The notes beneath the pieces are model-generated. The model ran no database searches. It saw only the letters and a list, made by a program, of their open reading frames with translations, and had not been told where the DNA came from. Both the position numbers and the translations under genes were made by a program. From Helicobacter aurati (GTDB lineage: Bacteria > Campylobacterota > Campylobacteria > Campylobacterales > Helicobacteraceae): a stretch of 64,000 nucleotides of DNA. Positions 27,694 through 37,371 of the stretch are shown here, in pieces (position 1 is the first letter of the stretch; every line of letters begins with the position of its first letter). Where the stretch lies: contig NZ_NXLW01000010.1 in the NCBI RefSeq assembly GCF_003364265.1, forward strand, positions 1 through 64,000. Reading direction: 5' to 3'.

Positions 27694-28078
27694 CTTTAAA
27701 TCCTTTAAGTGTTTTTATTCGTTATGTATTGGATTATAACTAAAAGGGAAATAAAATAGATTTTTTTGTGGGTTTTAATCAATAAGACAAGATTTTTTTG
27801 TATTGATTCGTTTTATATTCTTTGTTTCTCTGTTATAAAAAAGTAATAAATTGCGTATCAAGGGCATTTCAAGTAATGATATAGAAGAAATAAAACGTCA
27901 ATTTTAAAGTTTCCTTATTATGTTACTTATAGTAGCATAATAAGGAAATTAATAAAAATATTTTTATCTAATAATATATTTTATCTTTTAATGTTTACTT
28001 TTTGATAATTTTGTAGTAGTTCGGTGTTGTTATGAGGATATATTACTCATAATTTGGTTGGCTACATTGAGAATAAAT
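27694..28078. other. 385-base gap between nadV and the porin gene
   Basis: No gene is seen. It holds a strong hairpin at 27910-27948 and presumably the porin promoter. The rest is AT-rich without further structure that I can support. Confidence 0.6.
27910..27948 (-). terminator. Stem-loop downstream of nadV
   Basis: TTTCCTTATTATG (27910-27922) pairs perfectly with its complement at 27936-27948. Four more inner pairs leave a five-base loop, about 17 bp in all. It lies 130 bases past the nadV stop and before the porin gene on the same strand. There is no T-run, so a terminator is plausible but not proved. Confidence 0.5.
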
Positions 28079-29509
28079 TTAGTTTGAAGCTTGATTGGTA
28101 ATCGCTCGTAAAAATTCTTTTTTACTATAAGCTCTTATTTGGCTTAGGCTTTTTATTTCTAAATCATATTGCAACATGTCGTTTTCGATTTCAGAATCCA
28201 AAAATTGCAGTACTTTTCTTTCTTGTGTTAGTGCTACTCTTCCAGAGAGTGAAGTTTTATCATTGCCTGTAATGGGGTTTTTTATTAAATGTGTGGGTTT
28301 GCCATTAATATTAGCCCAAGTCATTTTGGTTACTAAGCCTACATCATCTCTAATTCCCGAATTATAGGCATAGCTACCGACACCCAAACACAAGAAATCT
28401 GTTGGATTATAATTGTGTTTTATGCACCAGTCATAAATCATTCTTGCACGTTCCACCGTAATTGCATCTCCGTAAATAATACGTACTTTATCAAAGCCGA
28501 AATATTCATCTATAAGTTTAATGACACCTTTTTGCGCTTGTGGAATTTTGCTATGTTTATCTCCAGTCAGAATGAGAAAAGGATCCCCCGAATCCGGTCG
28601 TAACACAATAGGAAACTTCCGCGCATTAATCATGGCAAAAGATTCTTGATCTTGCTTTAGTGATTCTATAATTTCCCATAAATTCCAAGTGTCCGCCACA
28701 ATTGAAACCATAGATTGAGGAAATCTTTGCATAATGTTTTTGAAAGTTTCAAGTTCGTTTGCTTCTCCACCCAAGCACATAACACCATGTTCACTTGCTG
28801 GAATAGAGCCAATATGCCCTACATCAAAGCCATAGTTATCACAAATATTTTTGACAGCCATTACTGAATCTGTTCCGCTAAAAAAAAGTAAGTGTCCCAT
28901 AGACGAATTATAAGAATCTTCAATACCATTCATACCCCTTGCTGAAAAATCATGGAAATTATAGCTATCGTCAAGGTAGTATCCTAAGCAGTCATATTCT
29001 ATTCTTTTAAAAAGGGCAGCTTTTGTAGCAATAAAACATGTTTTCCATAATTCAGAATTGAGGTAAGTTTCTATAAAATTTACGAACCAACAATATTCTT
29101 TTTCCTGACAATAAATTGTCATAATCGGAGTATCGCTTGTAATGAATGTCCCTTCTGGTAGCATTTTAAATGTAACGGGTATAGTAGGCGGTAGATTCAG
29201 CCATTTGTCAATCAGAAATTGATAAGAATCTTGTTGGCAGTTAAGTTTCATAAAATCCGTATAAATGAATTTTAGAGCTTTTTTTAATTCTTCTCTTGGA
29301 TAAGCGACAAATTCCGTATAGATTCTTTGTAGTTTTGCAACAGCTTGACGCATACCGAAAGTGACAATATGCCCATTGAGCGAGCGGAGGTCAAGTCGAG
29401 GTTTTCTGCAATAAAGCACACTGTAGACTTCATTTAATCCGGTAGGATACATAGCTGCATGGGTGTACTTATAGCAGTCTGCGATAAAAAGCAATTTTGG
29501 ATAATTCAT
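28079..29509 (-). CDS. nadV: Nicotinamide phosphoribosyltransferase
   Basis: This enzyme joins nicotinamide to PRPP, giving NMN, for direct NAD salvage. The sequence matches the NAMPT/NadV group more than nicotinate PRTase: the opening DCYKYTHAAMYPTGLNEVYS, HDFSARGMNGIEDSYNSS, IGSIPASEHGVMCLGG with the catalytic-loop histidine, and PIVLRPDSGDPF. ATG 29509 is chosen for its AAGGG upstream; a TTG at 29554 would add 15 residues. The product is 476 residues. NMN made here would still need an adenylyltransferase. It is flanked by gaps and not in an obvious operon. Confidence 0.85.
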   Translation of the reverse strand: MNYPKLLFIADCYKYTHAAMYPTGLNEVYSVLYCRKPRLDLRSLNGHIVTFGMRQAVAKLQRIYTEFVAYPREELKKALKFIYTDFMKLNCQQDSYQFLIDKWLNLPPTIPVTFKMLPEGTFITSDTPIMTIYCQEKEYCWFVNFIETYLNSELWKTCFIATKAALFKRIEYDCLGYYLDDSYNFHDFSARGMNGIEDSYNSSMGHLLFFSGTDSVMAVKNICDNYGFDVGHIGSIPASEHGVMCLGGEANELETFKNIMQRFPQSMVSIVADTWNLWEIIESLKQDQESFAMINARKFPIVLRPDSGDPFLILTGDKHSKIPQAQKGVIKLIDEYFGFDKVRIIYGDAITVERARMIYDWCIKHNYNPTDFLCLGVGSYAYNSGIRDDVGLVTKMTWANINGKPTHLIKNPITGNDKTSLSGRVALTQERKVLQFLDSEIENDMLQYDLEIKSLSQIRAYSKKEFLRAITNQASN

Positions 29510-29730
29510 GGAAACCCTTATAAGTCTGTCATAAATGATTGAATCATTTTGCAAGATGTTTTATATTGTATTAAGAAAATTATTGAATAGAGAATCTTCT
29601 TTAGATTAAAGTGCAACATTTTTGTAACAAATATAGTGAGATAAAGTAGAGAGGAGAGAATATCGATTTCAATCAATGAAACTATTCTATCGCAATCTGT
29701 ATCATATAGAGAAGAAATAATTCGTCCTTA

Positions 29731-30291
29731 TTATGCTCTTACAAGAGGCATTTGCATTCCCTCATAGAGATTCTTATAAGTTTCATGCCCACAAAGATAT
29801 TTAGCAATTTCCAAGCCAAAAAGAATGGCAGTAGCAGGACCAGCTGAAGTTATAACATTACCATTTACAACTACTGCTTTTGCCAATCTATTGCCCGCTA
29901 TACCGATTTCACATCCAGGATAGCAAGTAAAATCCCCAGCAATTACTCCAGCCTTACTTAATACAATGGGTGACGCACAAATGGCGGCGACCAATTTCCC
30001 TTTCTTATGTAGCTCTGAAATAATGTGTAAAATTTTTTCATTATTATTAAGATTTTGCATTCCTTCAAAGCCTCCCGCTAGACAAATAGCATCAAGGGCT
30101 TCTATTGCGACATCTTGCAATGCAGTATCTGCTTGCACGACAATATTATTTGTTCCTTTCACTAAGTTTTTTTTATCGAGACTTGCGATGATAACTTGCA
30201 AACCAGCACGTCTTAACACATCGACAATACCTATGAATTCTGCTTCTTCAAAACCTTCTGCAAGTGGGACTAATACGTTTTTTGTTTGCAT
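29731..30291 (-). CDS. DJ-1/PfpI family protein (YajL-like)
   Basis: A 186-residue cytosolic protein of the DJ-1 superfamily. The N-terminal ADGFEE-type site is visible as PLAEGFEEAEF with its conserved Glu, and the reactive cysteine is in LVAAICASPIVLSKAG at about residue 105. Family members act as glyoxalase/deglycase-like or redox-sensing proteins; the exact activity is debated. The last 15 residues run past the usual end of the domain. AAGGAG lies just before ATG 30291. It is 221 bases upstream of nadV and probably transcribed separately. Confidence 0.9.
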   Translation of the reverse strand: MQTKNVLVPLAEGFEEAEFIGIVDVLRRAGLQVIIASLDKKNLVKGTNNIVVQADTALQDVAIEALDAICLAGGFEGMQNLNNNEKILHIISELHKKGKLVAAICASPIVLSKAGVIAGDFTCYPGCEIGIAGNRLAKAVVVNGNVITSAGPATAILFGLEIAKYLCGHETYKNLYEGMQMPLVRA

Positions 30292-30498
30292 GGTTTCTCC
30301 TTAAATTTTAGTTGAATATTTACTATGTTAGCAGAAGTTTTACAACATCTCAAAAATCTTAGAATATTTAGGAGTACCGTTTTTTTGACATGTGAATATT
30401 GCATGGCTTGAGATAAAGGCGTTTAAAGTTGAGTAACTTTTATCAGATAAAATGGGAAATTTTCATGTAATTTGATTTGAATGTGAAGGACATAATCA

Positions 30499-30987
30499 AT
30501 GGCAATTATAGGGAGACTACATAATTTAAAAAGTTTATTTTTAGGGGAATTAGAAACTCTTTATGAGTTTTTTGTGTCCTGCATGGATGGTAACTATACC
30601 CATTTGGACTTTGAGCAAGCTCTACGAGTTGAATTGAAAAACGGGATTTTTGCTATGTTGCAAACATACAAACTTAAACCAAAAAGAAAAGCTTTTTTTG
30701 AAACACATAAACAATATGTTGATTTTCAGCTCACAGTTAAAGGCAATGAATGTTTTATGCTAGGTGATTCTCAAGATTTTTCTATCAAAACACCCTATGA
30801 TGAGAAAAATGATGTTGTTGCATATTATTCGCGTGCAAATGCGCATAGAATTTTATCTTTACCGCAGAATCTTTGTGTTTTTATGCCAAATGATGTACAT
30901 GCTGGCGGATTACGGCACACTAGATTGCAAGAAAGTAATGTTTGTAAAGTGGTTGCGAAAGTTCCAGTTAATCTAGTAAGAATATGA
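30499..30987 (+). CDS. YhcH/YjgK/YiaL family protein
   Basis: A 162-residue cupin-like protein of the family that includes E. coli YhcH and the EbgC subunit, often linked to sugar or sialic-acid metabolism. Conserved segments include AFFETHKQYVDFQLTVKGNE with its metal-site His, and CVFMPNDVHAGGLRHT near the C-terminus, where FxPxDxHxP is usual. No sugar-pathway genes are nearby, so the role here is open. The next gene starts 31 bases later on the same strand. Confidence 0.85.
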   Translation: MAIIGRLHNLKSLFLGELETLYEFFVSCMDGNYTHLDFEQALRVELKNGIFAMLQTYKLKPKRKAFFETHKQYVDFQLTVKGNECFMLGDSQDFSIKTPYDEKNDVVAYYSRANAHRILSLPQNLCVFMPNDVHAGGLRHTRLQESNVCKVVAKVPVNLVRI

Positions 30988-31018
30988 AGATGCGATCGCA
31001 GAGACAATAATTAAGGTA

Positions 31019-31576
31019 ATGGAAAATATGGTTAGTATGCTAGCAAGTTATAAACAGAAATTTCGAGGCACTACATTTGTTGTTTGTGTAATGTTTGTGT
31101 GTAGTGTCTGTGTATTCGGAAGGGATATTGCAGGTATCTATCTTACTCATAAGGATACTCCAGGTGGACAGGCTATAGTGGAAATCTTTAAACACAATAA
31201 TAAATACTATGTCTATGGATTAAAAAATTTGAAAAACAATGTTTTTACTGATTCATGCAATACAGATCTACAATTACGGAATCGTAAAAACGTTGGGACT
31301 GTTTTTGCCTACGATTATACACGAAATGCAAGCGGAGAATTTGTTGGCGGCTCGATTTATAATTTTCATAATTGCAAAACATATTATGGGAAAATAGTGC
31401 CAAAGGCAGACGGCAAGATTGATTTTGTTGGTTCCTTAGATTCTTATTATATGCTTAGAAGAACATACGAATGGGAGCTTTTACTACCACATCAAGCGAA
31501 AGAATACGATAAGTATCGACAGCCAATAGATAAACTTCTACAAAGTATTGAAGATACAAGAAAAAGCAATAAATAG
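31019..31576 (+). CDS. Exported DUF2147 protein
   Basis: A 185-residue protein with an N-terminal export segment (TTFVVCVMFVCSVCVFG, about 19-35). DIAGIYLTHKDTPGGQAIVEIFKHNNKYYVYG is the typical opening of DUF2147, in which a W/Y-x-T segment is followed by an acidic or amide-rich strand. Proteins of this family are small periplasmic lipocalin-like barrels of unknown function. The start is uncertain: ATG 31019 is only two bases after AAGG, and ATG 31028 is also possible. It may be cotranscribed with the YhcH-family gene upstream. Confidence 0.75.
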   Translation: MENMVSMLASYKQKFRGTTFVVCVMFVCSVCVFGRDIAGIYLTHKDTPGGQAIVEIFKHNNKYYVYGLKNLKNNVFTDSCNTDLQLRNRKNVGTVFAYDYTRNASGEFVGGSIYNFHNCKTYYGKIVPKADGKIDFVGSLDSYYMLRRTYEWELLLPHQAKEYDKYRQPIDKLLQSIEDTRKSNK

Positions 31577-31662
31577 GTTTTAATCTTAGTCGATTGATTT
31601 GTCCCGCACGATACAAGAAATAATACTATAATTGCAAGTAAAAGCACAGTCGGGGTTTTGTA

Positions 31663-32712
31663 ATGACTAGCCTTATAGAGTTGTATCGCAATCCTATATT
31701 TGGCGTAATGATATTATTTGCTATTGTGTTAGTGATTATTATTGCTGATTCTGTGAAAGTAGCTTATGCCAAGAAGAAAAAACGAGAATCTTTAGAAAAA
31801 TTAAGCAAAAATTTTGATAGTTTTAATTTACAGCAAAATATTTCTGTTTTTATGAAGCATGTTGCGAATCCAACAACGACTATTATGCGTATTGCTGAAA
31901 CATATTGTCAGGCAGGGAATTATCAGCAAACAATTGCCATGTGCCAAGTGTTAAGCGAGCATACCAATAATACTAATCAGAAAATAGAGATATTAGAAAT
32001 GCTTGCGAAAGGGTATTACAAAGCAGGGTTTTTACAACGTGCAAAGTCTGTGCTTGTAGAAGTTTTACGCATTTCACCTTATAATAGTGAGGCACTCATT
32101 TCTCTTATGCAGACTTGCGAGAGCTTAGGCGAATATCAGGAGGCTTTAGAAGCTCTTTATTGTCTTGAAGAACTGCAATATCAAGCGGTTTTAACAGAAG
32201 TAATAGGGAATCGCATAGCAAAAAATAAGAATTATCTCAAAGCTATGAAGGTGATTTCTAATCCCAAACTATCGTTGGAAACACAACAAGAACAATTATT
32301 GGAGATTTACGATCGAGATGCGAGCCTGCATTCTCTTATTTTAAGACATCTCAAGATTTATAATGTTACGCTTTTTTGGGAAAAGATTTTGCATTGCCAA
32401 GATGTTTATTTGTGCATAGATGTTTTATGGCATTTTGAGCCTTATGAGATCCCGTTTCATTGTATTCAAGTAAATTCTGCCATCATGGACATTTATCGCG
32501 CTAAAGGGTATATAAAGGAATATAAAATCATACGCGATATTACTTTGGAATCTTTGCAGCTATTAAACCAGCACTCGAAGCTTCAAGGCGATTTGGATTT
32601 CAGTTATTCTTGCAATAGCTGCGGGTCAATCACACCATTTTATTCCTATCGTTGTGCAACTTGCGATGAAATTGGTGAAGTACGAGTAAATTTTGCATTA
32701 GTAACTCTATAA
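31663..32712 (+). CDS. Membrane-anchored TPR protein with C-terminal zinc ribbon (LapB-like)
   Basis: Residues 10-30 form one N-terminal helix (PIFGVMILFAIVLVIII). This is followed by a basic stretch and tetratricopeptide-type helices from about residue 70 to 210 (for example MRIAETYCQAGNYQQTIAMC, LLKGYYKAG-like turns). The C-terminus carries two CxxC knuckles, CNSCGSITPFYSYRCATC. One membrane anchor, TPR repeats and a rubredoxin-like end is the architecture of LapB (YciM), which controls LpxC and lipopolysaccharide synthesis in enterobacteria. Orthology is an inference from architecture: Helicobacter regulation of LpxC is not known to me to work this way. It stands between DUF2147 and a convergent pabC-like gene. 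Confidence 0.7.
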   Translation: MTSLIELYRNPIFGVMILFAIVLVIIIADSVKVAYAKKKKRESLEKLSKNFDSFNLQQNISVFMKHVANPTTTIMRIAETYCQAGNYQQTIAMCQVLSEHTNNTNQKIEILEMLAKGYYKAGFLQRAKSVLVEVLRISPYNSEALISLMQTCESLGEYQEALEALYCLEELQYQAVLTEVIGNRIAKNKNYLKAMKVISNPKLSLETQQEQLLEIYDRDASLHSLILRHLKIYNVTLFWEKILHCQDVYLCIDVLWHFEPYEIPFHCIQVNSAIMDIYRAKGYIKEYKIIRDITLESLQLLNQHSKLQGDLDFSYSCNSCGSITPFYSYRCATCDEIGEVRVNFALVTL

Positions 32713-32716
32713 TTTT

Positions 32717-33595
32717 TTAGGGGTTATCACGTCCGTGCTTCCAATTCACTTGTACAATACCTCTTACAGAATTTATGCAAAAAATAGAATCCGCGTTTTG
32801 TAAATCTTGTTTGACAAGTATTTTTTCTTGACAGAGATTATGTTGCAACAATATTTCACGTAATGTTCCACGTAAAAGTCCGCTAGAGCTGTGAGGAGTA
32901 TAATAATACGCATTACTTTGTATTAAGATGTTGCTTCTTGAGCCTTCTGTAATTTGGTTATCGCTATTGACGTAGATATAGTCAAAGCATAGATTCTGTG
33001 TAATTTTCTGTGCGGCTTCTTTAAAATGTTCTCTTTGCGTAGTTTTATGACTTAGCATAATATTTTGAGAATCTAATGGAGTAGGGTAGAGGAAAGTATC
33101 ATAATTTATAAGAGGAAGTAGAGGCATTGTCTGATAGAATAGCCCCCCATCTTGTTGCAATGTTATGCGTAGAATATAATTTAATGAAGTTTGTCTGTCG
33201 GGTTCTTTATAGATAATGTTGTAGGTATCAAAAAGCTCTTTTAACATGGTGATGCTTCCCCAAAGAGACGTAAAGTTACGAAATGTATTTGGCGTGAGAA
33301 CTCGCTGTTGCGGGCTTGTTGTTGGAGTATTTGTTGAATCGTGAAAAAATTTTTGGAGTATTTGTAAGAAGTCTTGATTTGTAGTGTGTGATGAATTTTG
33401 AAGTGTTTGCTTGTGCTTTAATGTCGTATTGTCAGCTGAATAATCATACGATGAGAGAAATGATTCTATTCTTTGATAATCAAATCCCAACTGCAATGCA
33501 CTCTTATAGAGCCTTTCTAAATGCGGCAATAATAAAAAAATTTTATCTTGCACGACAAGCATTGTTTCAAAAAGAGAATAATTAAGATGAGGCAT
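32717..33595 (-). CDS. Class IV aminotransferase, probable aminodeoxychorismate lyase
   Basis: A PLP enzyme of fold type IV, 292 residues. NSDNQITEGSRSNILIQ is the family signature, which follows the PLP-contact region, and SSGLLRGTLREILLQ and DSIFCINSVRGIVQVNW complete the active site. The last segment is typical of PabC, which releases pyruvate from aminodeoxychorismate to give p-aminobenzoate for folate. A polar low-complexity insertion rich in Thr, Gln and Ser (about residues 58-105) is unusual. Its start overlaps the end of the acyltransferase fusion by 14 bases. D-amino-acid or branched-chain transaminase activity cannot be excluded. Confidence 0.78.
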   Translation of the reverse strand: MPHLNYSLFETMLVVQDKIFLLLPHLERLYKSALQLGFDYQRIESFLSSYDYSADNTTLKHKQTLQNSSHTTNQDFLQILQKFFHDSTNTPTTSPQQRVLTPNTFRNFTSLWGSITMLKELFDTYNIIYKEPDRQTSLNYILRITLQQDGGLFYQTMPLLPLINYDTFLYPTPLDSQNIMLSHKTTQREHFKEAAQKITQNLCFDYIYVNSDNQITEGSRSNILIQSNAYYYTPHSSSGLLRGTLREILLQHNLCQEKILVKQDLQNADSIFCINSVRGIVQVNWKHGRDNP

Positions 33596-36500
33596 ATAAG
33601 TCTTTTTCTATCTGCATGGCGAGTTCTTTTGCGCTTTTTAAATCTACTTTACCGCTTCCTAACACAGGAATTGAATCGACAATGAAATATTGGCTGGGTT
33701 TTTTTAGTGGAATGATAGTAGAGGCTTTAATCGTATCAATAACTTGTTCATGTATATTGCCTATGGATTCTATAAGGAGGACTATTTTCTCTCCCTTTTT
33801 TGAATCTGGTAATCCTACTGCGCAGAGTTTGACTTCTTGAGAAATAGAATGTAATTTTAGAGTTTTCCCAATCTCCTCTTCAACATCAGAGAGGCTTATC
33901 ATTTCGCCACCAATTTTAACAAACCTTGAATATCTATCAGTAATATGCAAAAAACCATCAGAATCCATATATCCCTTATCTCCGCTTTTATACCATCTAA
34001 TCCCTTCTAGCTCCACAATAACCTCATCTGTTTTTTCGGGATTATTGAGATAGCCTCGCATAATTTGATGTCCCCCGATAAGAACTAGTCCTTGTTCTCC
34101 TGTTGGTAGTTGTTGTAAGGTCTCTGGATCGACGATTCTAATAGCAGTACCTGGTAAAGGCATGCCCACCGTGTTTTCTTTGTTGCCTCTATGTATTTGC
34201 CAATATGTTACATCAAACTCATCGGGTAAATTGACACTTGCTACCGGGGTGGTTTCGGTTGCGCCATAGCCTTCATAGATAGGTTTATTGAATTTGATTG
34301 TATAGGCTTCACGCACTTCGGCTTTGAGTTTTTCTGCTCCAGCTACTGTTAGACGAATGCTATCAAACATGATTCTATCTAACTTAGGATTGCGGGCGTA
34401 GATCCCAAGAAGAGTTGAGGTAGCGCACATAATGGTTACTTTATTTTGCGCTATTGCCTTTGCGACTCCCAGCGCATCTGTTGGGTCGGCGTGTGTAACC
34501 ATTGACATATTTTCAATGATTGGCATAAAAGTAGTGACAGTTAAACCAAAGGCATGAAATGGGGGGAGAGATGAAAGTATGCATTCATCATTTTTTGCAT
34601 GAATTACATCAGCAATTTGTGTAATGTTGCTCATGATATTTAAGTGAGTAAGCATTACCCCCTTTGGAGTTCCCTCACTCCCACTGCTAAAAAGTATTGC
34701 ACATACTGAATCTATCGTGCTATCTTTTGTGAAAAGTAGTTTTAAGAGCCAAGTTGGAAGCAAGGATAGGAAGATAAGATTAAGTATAAACATGATTTGA
34801 TGTTTTTTAATTTTAGCAACAAAGTCTTCTATAAAATGGAGATGGTAGTTTGATAAATCAAGAGTAACGCCTTTATTGTTGAGTTTTTCTATAAATTTCT
34901 TTGAAGTATAAATATGTGAGATATTTGCAGATTCTAAAGCGGCATGTAGGGATTTTGCCCCAGCAGTGAAGTTGAGATTTACTACAATCTTGCCTGATAT
35001 TATCGTGGCAAAATTACATAGCACAGAAGCAATGGAAGAGGGCAGTAATACACCAACGCAGTCATTGGGGAGAGAGCATGTTGAGGTTTGTTTTGGCAAT
35101 GGCTTAAAAAGCAGTTCTTTAATATCTTGACTAAGCATAACGCACAATGTTAATAGTTTGCGGTAAGACATGCTACCTGTTTGTGTATCGATTATGGCAA
35201 TATCGCCTTGCCCTTTTTTGCATGATTCAATGAAAGCACCTGCTAAAGTGGGAGAGTTTTTGCATTGATGTTCCCAAGCCTTAAAGCTCATTTCAAAAAT
35301 TTTTGCTTTCACCCTATCTTTTTGTGTATGCAGCACTAAAGGCTCACCAAAAGCTATACTAACATTACGTTTTGTAAAACTCCTCTTGCGCTCTCTAAAT
35401 TGCTCATTACTGCGACTAAAAATGCTCCCCCACATACCGCGGATATAAAATGGCAAAATAACCGCATTTTCCTCATTTACTCCTTCTGCAATTTTTTCAA
35501 AACCTTTTTTAAATTCATTAAGATGTCCATGCCTACTAATGACCCCTTCAGGGAAAAGGCAGACTGTGTCGCCATTATTTAAACGTTGCTGTATGTGCTG
35601 CATTGATTCTTTGCTAGCGACATTGGATACGGGTATCACTCCAAAAAAATCAATAAATAGCCGAATATACCAACGCGAATAAATGCTACGTTCCATAACA
35701 AAATAAACTTTTTTAGGAAGCGCCATTTGCACTATTGCCCAATCAATAAATGATATATGGTTGCCAAGTAGGAGGATACCACCTGTTTGAGGGACATTAT
35801 TAAATCCTTCAACAACTAGACGATATCGTTGCAAGAATGCCATGCTAATTAAGATTCTCACAAGTGAGAATGGCATAAGTTTGATTGTATAAATCATTGC
35901 CAAGAAGCTAAGGATTGTAGCAACATAAAATAGCCACTTTTCATTCCATGCTAATAATGCGCATGCGCTGGCAAGCACTAAAGCACAAAGCATCCCTACA
36001 TTTTGAATGAAGTTGTTTCCCGCTAGGATTACGCCTAATTTTTTATCATTAGCATAGAATTGCATTAAAGCATTAAGAGGTACGATATATAATGCTCCAC
36101 CTACACCAAATAGAAAAAAGATTAGCGCTAACGCATAAAAAGAATGAAGAGAAGTTAAGAGTAAAACAGAGATAAACATAATGCACGCACCAAGCGGAAT
36201 AAAGCCTGTTTCAATATAGTTTTTTGAATATCTTCCTGCGATAATTGAGCCAAGTATGATTCCTAGTCCTGTGCTTGCAAGCACATTATTAACAAATCGA
36301 GTATCTGTAATATGCAAGGTGTTTTTTACATAGACGGGTAATATATCTACTAATAATTGCGAAATCGACCAAAAGATTGCGATAAAACAAACAGAGATGG
36401 CAATCATTTTGTGTGTTGTGAGAGCAGAAAGATTCTTTTTAAGTAGTGTGCCTTTAAGATATTTGACTCTATCAAAAGTTATTTGTCCTGTAGTTTTTAG

Positions 36501-37109
36501 TGTAGGCAAACGGAAGCTTAAGAGAAACTCAAATACTCCAAAAACACATAATGCAATAGCCAAAGGAAGCATTTCTTGTAGAATCGATTCTGGTTGTGTT
36601 AGTTGCGTATTGTATAGCTGTTCAAAGAGTGCAGAAAAAACAACCATGCCTAATAACATGGCAATAATGGCTGTGGCTTGAATCACTCCATTACCCCAAG
36701 TAAGATTTTCTTTTCCAACAAGCTCTTTGATATAGCCATATTTGGCAGGAGAGTAAAAAGCAGCTTGTAGTCCTAGTAAAAAAGTCAAAGAAAACGCAAC
36801 CCAGAATAATCCATATAAATAACAAAGAGCAAGCAGGAAAAAAAGAAAAATATTGACTAAAGCACCAATTTTTAAAATCTGATTTTTGGGAAATTTATCG
36901 CTTAAAAATCCAGAGGGCGAGAATACTAGAATGAAAGGCAAGATAATAAGGGCATTCATAATTAAGTTGTACAATAATTGCGTACTATCGCTAAAAGTTT
37001 TGTAAATAGTATTTATCATGATGATTTTATGTCCTAAGTCTATAAAAGCATTGATGAAAGTTACAATGATAAAAGGGATTAGTCCTTTAATGCGATATAT
37101 TTTGTCCAT
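33582..37109 (-). CDS. LplT-like MFS / PlsC acyltransferase / acyl-ACP synthetase fusion (Aas-type)
   Basis: One 1175-residue polypeptide with three modules. Residues 1-405 are a 12-helix MFS carrier like LplT, the lysophospholipid flippase. Residues 420-610 are a PlsC acyltransferase: GNHISFIDW (the NHxxxxD box, about 447) and LFPEGVISRHG (about 519). Residues 640-1170 are an AMP-forming ligase: ILFSSGSEGTPKGVMLTH (about 808), then GYGATETTP and SGDKGYMDSDGFLHITDR. In E. coli LplT and Aas are separate proteins that import and reacylate lysophosphatidylethanolamine; here all three steps are fused. AAAGGA precedes ATG 37109. The end overlaps the pabC-like gene by 14 bases. Confidence 0.9.
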   Translation of the reverse strand: MDKIYRIKGLIPFIIVTFINAFIDLGHKIIMINTIYKTFSDSTQLLYNLIMNALIILPFILVFSPSGFLSDKFPKNQILKIGALVNIFLFFLLALCYLYGLFWVAFSLTFLLGLQAAFYSPAKYGYIKELVGKENLTWGNGVIQATAIIAMLLGMVVFSALFEQLYNTQLTQPESILQEMLPLAIALCVFGVFEFLLSFRLPTLKTTGQITFDRVKYLKGTLLKKNLSALTTHKMIAISVCFIAIFWSISQLLVDILPVYVKNTLHITDTRFVNNVLASTGLGIILGSIIAGRYSKNYIETGFIPLGACIMFISVLLLTSLHSFYALALIFFLFGVGGALYIVPLNALMQFYANDKKLGVILAGNNFIQNVGMLCALVLASACALLAWNEKWLFYVATILSFLAMIYTIKLMPFSLVRILISMAFLQRYRLVVEGFNNVPQTGGILLLGNHISFIDWAIVQMALPKKVYFVMERSIYSRWYIRLFIDFFGVIPVSNVASKESMQHIQQRLNNGDTVCLFPEGVISRHGHLNEFKKGFEKIAEGVNEENAVILPFYIRGMWGSIFSRSNEQFRERKRSFTKRNVSIAFGEPLVLHTQKDRVKAKIFEMSFKAWEHQCKNSPTLAGAFIESCKKGQGDIAIIDTQTGSMSYRKLLTLCVMLSQDIKELLFKPLPKQTSTCSLPNDCVGVLLPSSIASVLCNFATIISGKIVVNLNFTAGAKSLHAALESANISHIYTSKKFIEKLNNKGVTLDLSNYHLHFIEDFVAKIKKHQIMFILNLIFLSLLPTWLLKLLFTKDSTIDSVCAILFSSGSEGTPKGVMLTHLNIMSNITQIADVIHAKNDECILSSLPPFHAFGLTVTTFMPIIENMSMVTHADPTDALGVAKAIAQNKVTIMCATSTLLGIYARNPKLDRIMFDSIRLTVAGAEKLKAEVREAYTIKFNKPIYEGYGATETTPVASVNLPDEFDVTYWQIHRGNKENTVGMPLPGTAIRIVDPETLQQLPTGEQGLVLIGGHQIMRGYLNNPEKTDEVIVELEGIRWYKSGDKGYMDSDGFLHITDRYSRFVKIGGEMISLSDVEEEIGKTLKLHSISQEVKLCAVGLPDSKKGEKIVLLIESIGNIHEQVIDTIKASTIIPLKKPSQYFIVDSIPVLGSGKVDLKSAKELAMQIEKDLYASS

Positions 37110-37371
37110 TTTTTTCCTTTATTATATGTTGTGTGGATTATAACAATTTTCTAACGGTACTCTATAAATGGAGCTTTGAATACATGGGTTGTAATGACAA
37201 TCAGAATTTACAATGTCAAGGTATTACAGGTATTGTTTTGGATACTTTAAGACACTGATTGCTTTGGAAATGATTTGTAAGAACACGGTTTTATCTCAAT
37301 TTTGTACCCTTGTATATTATAATACTCGGATACTCTTTAATATTAAGAATAAAATTCATAAGAGGATTACT

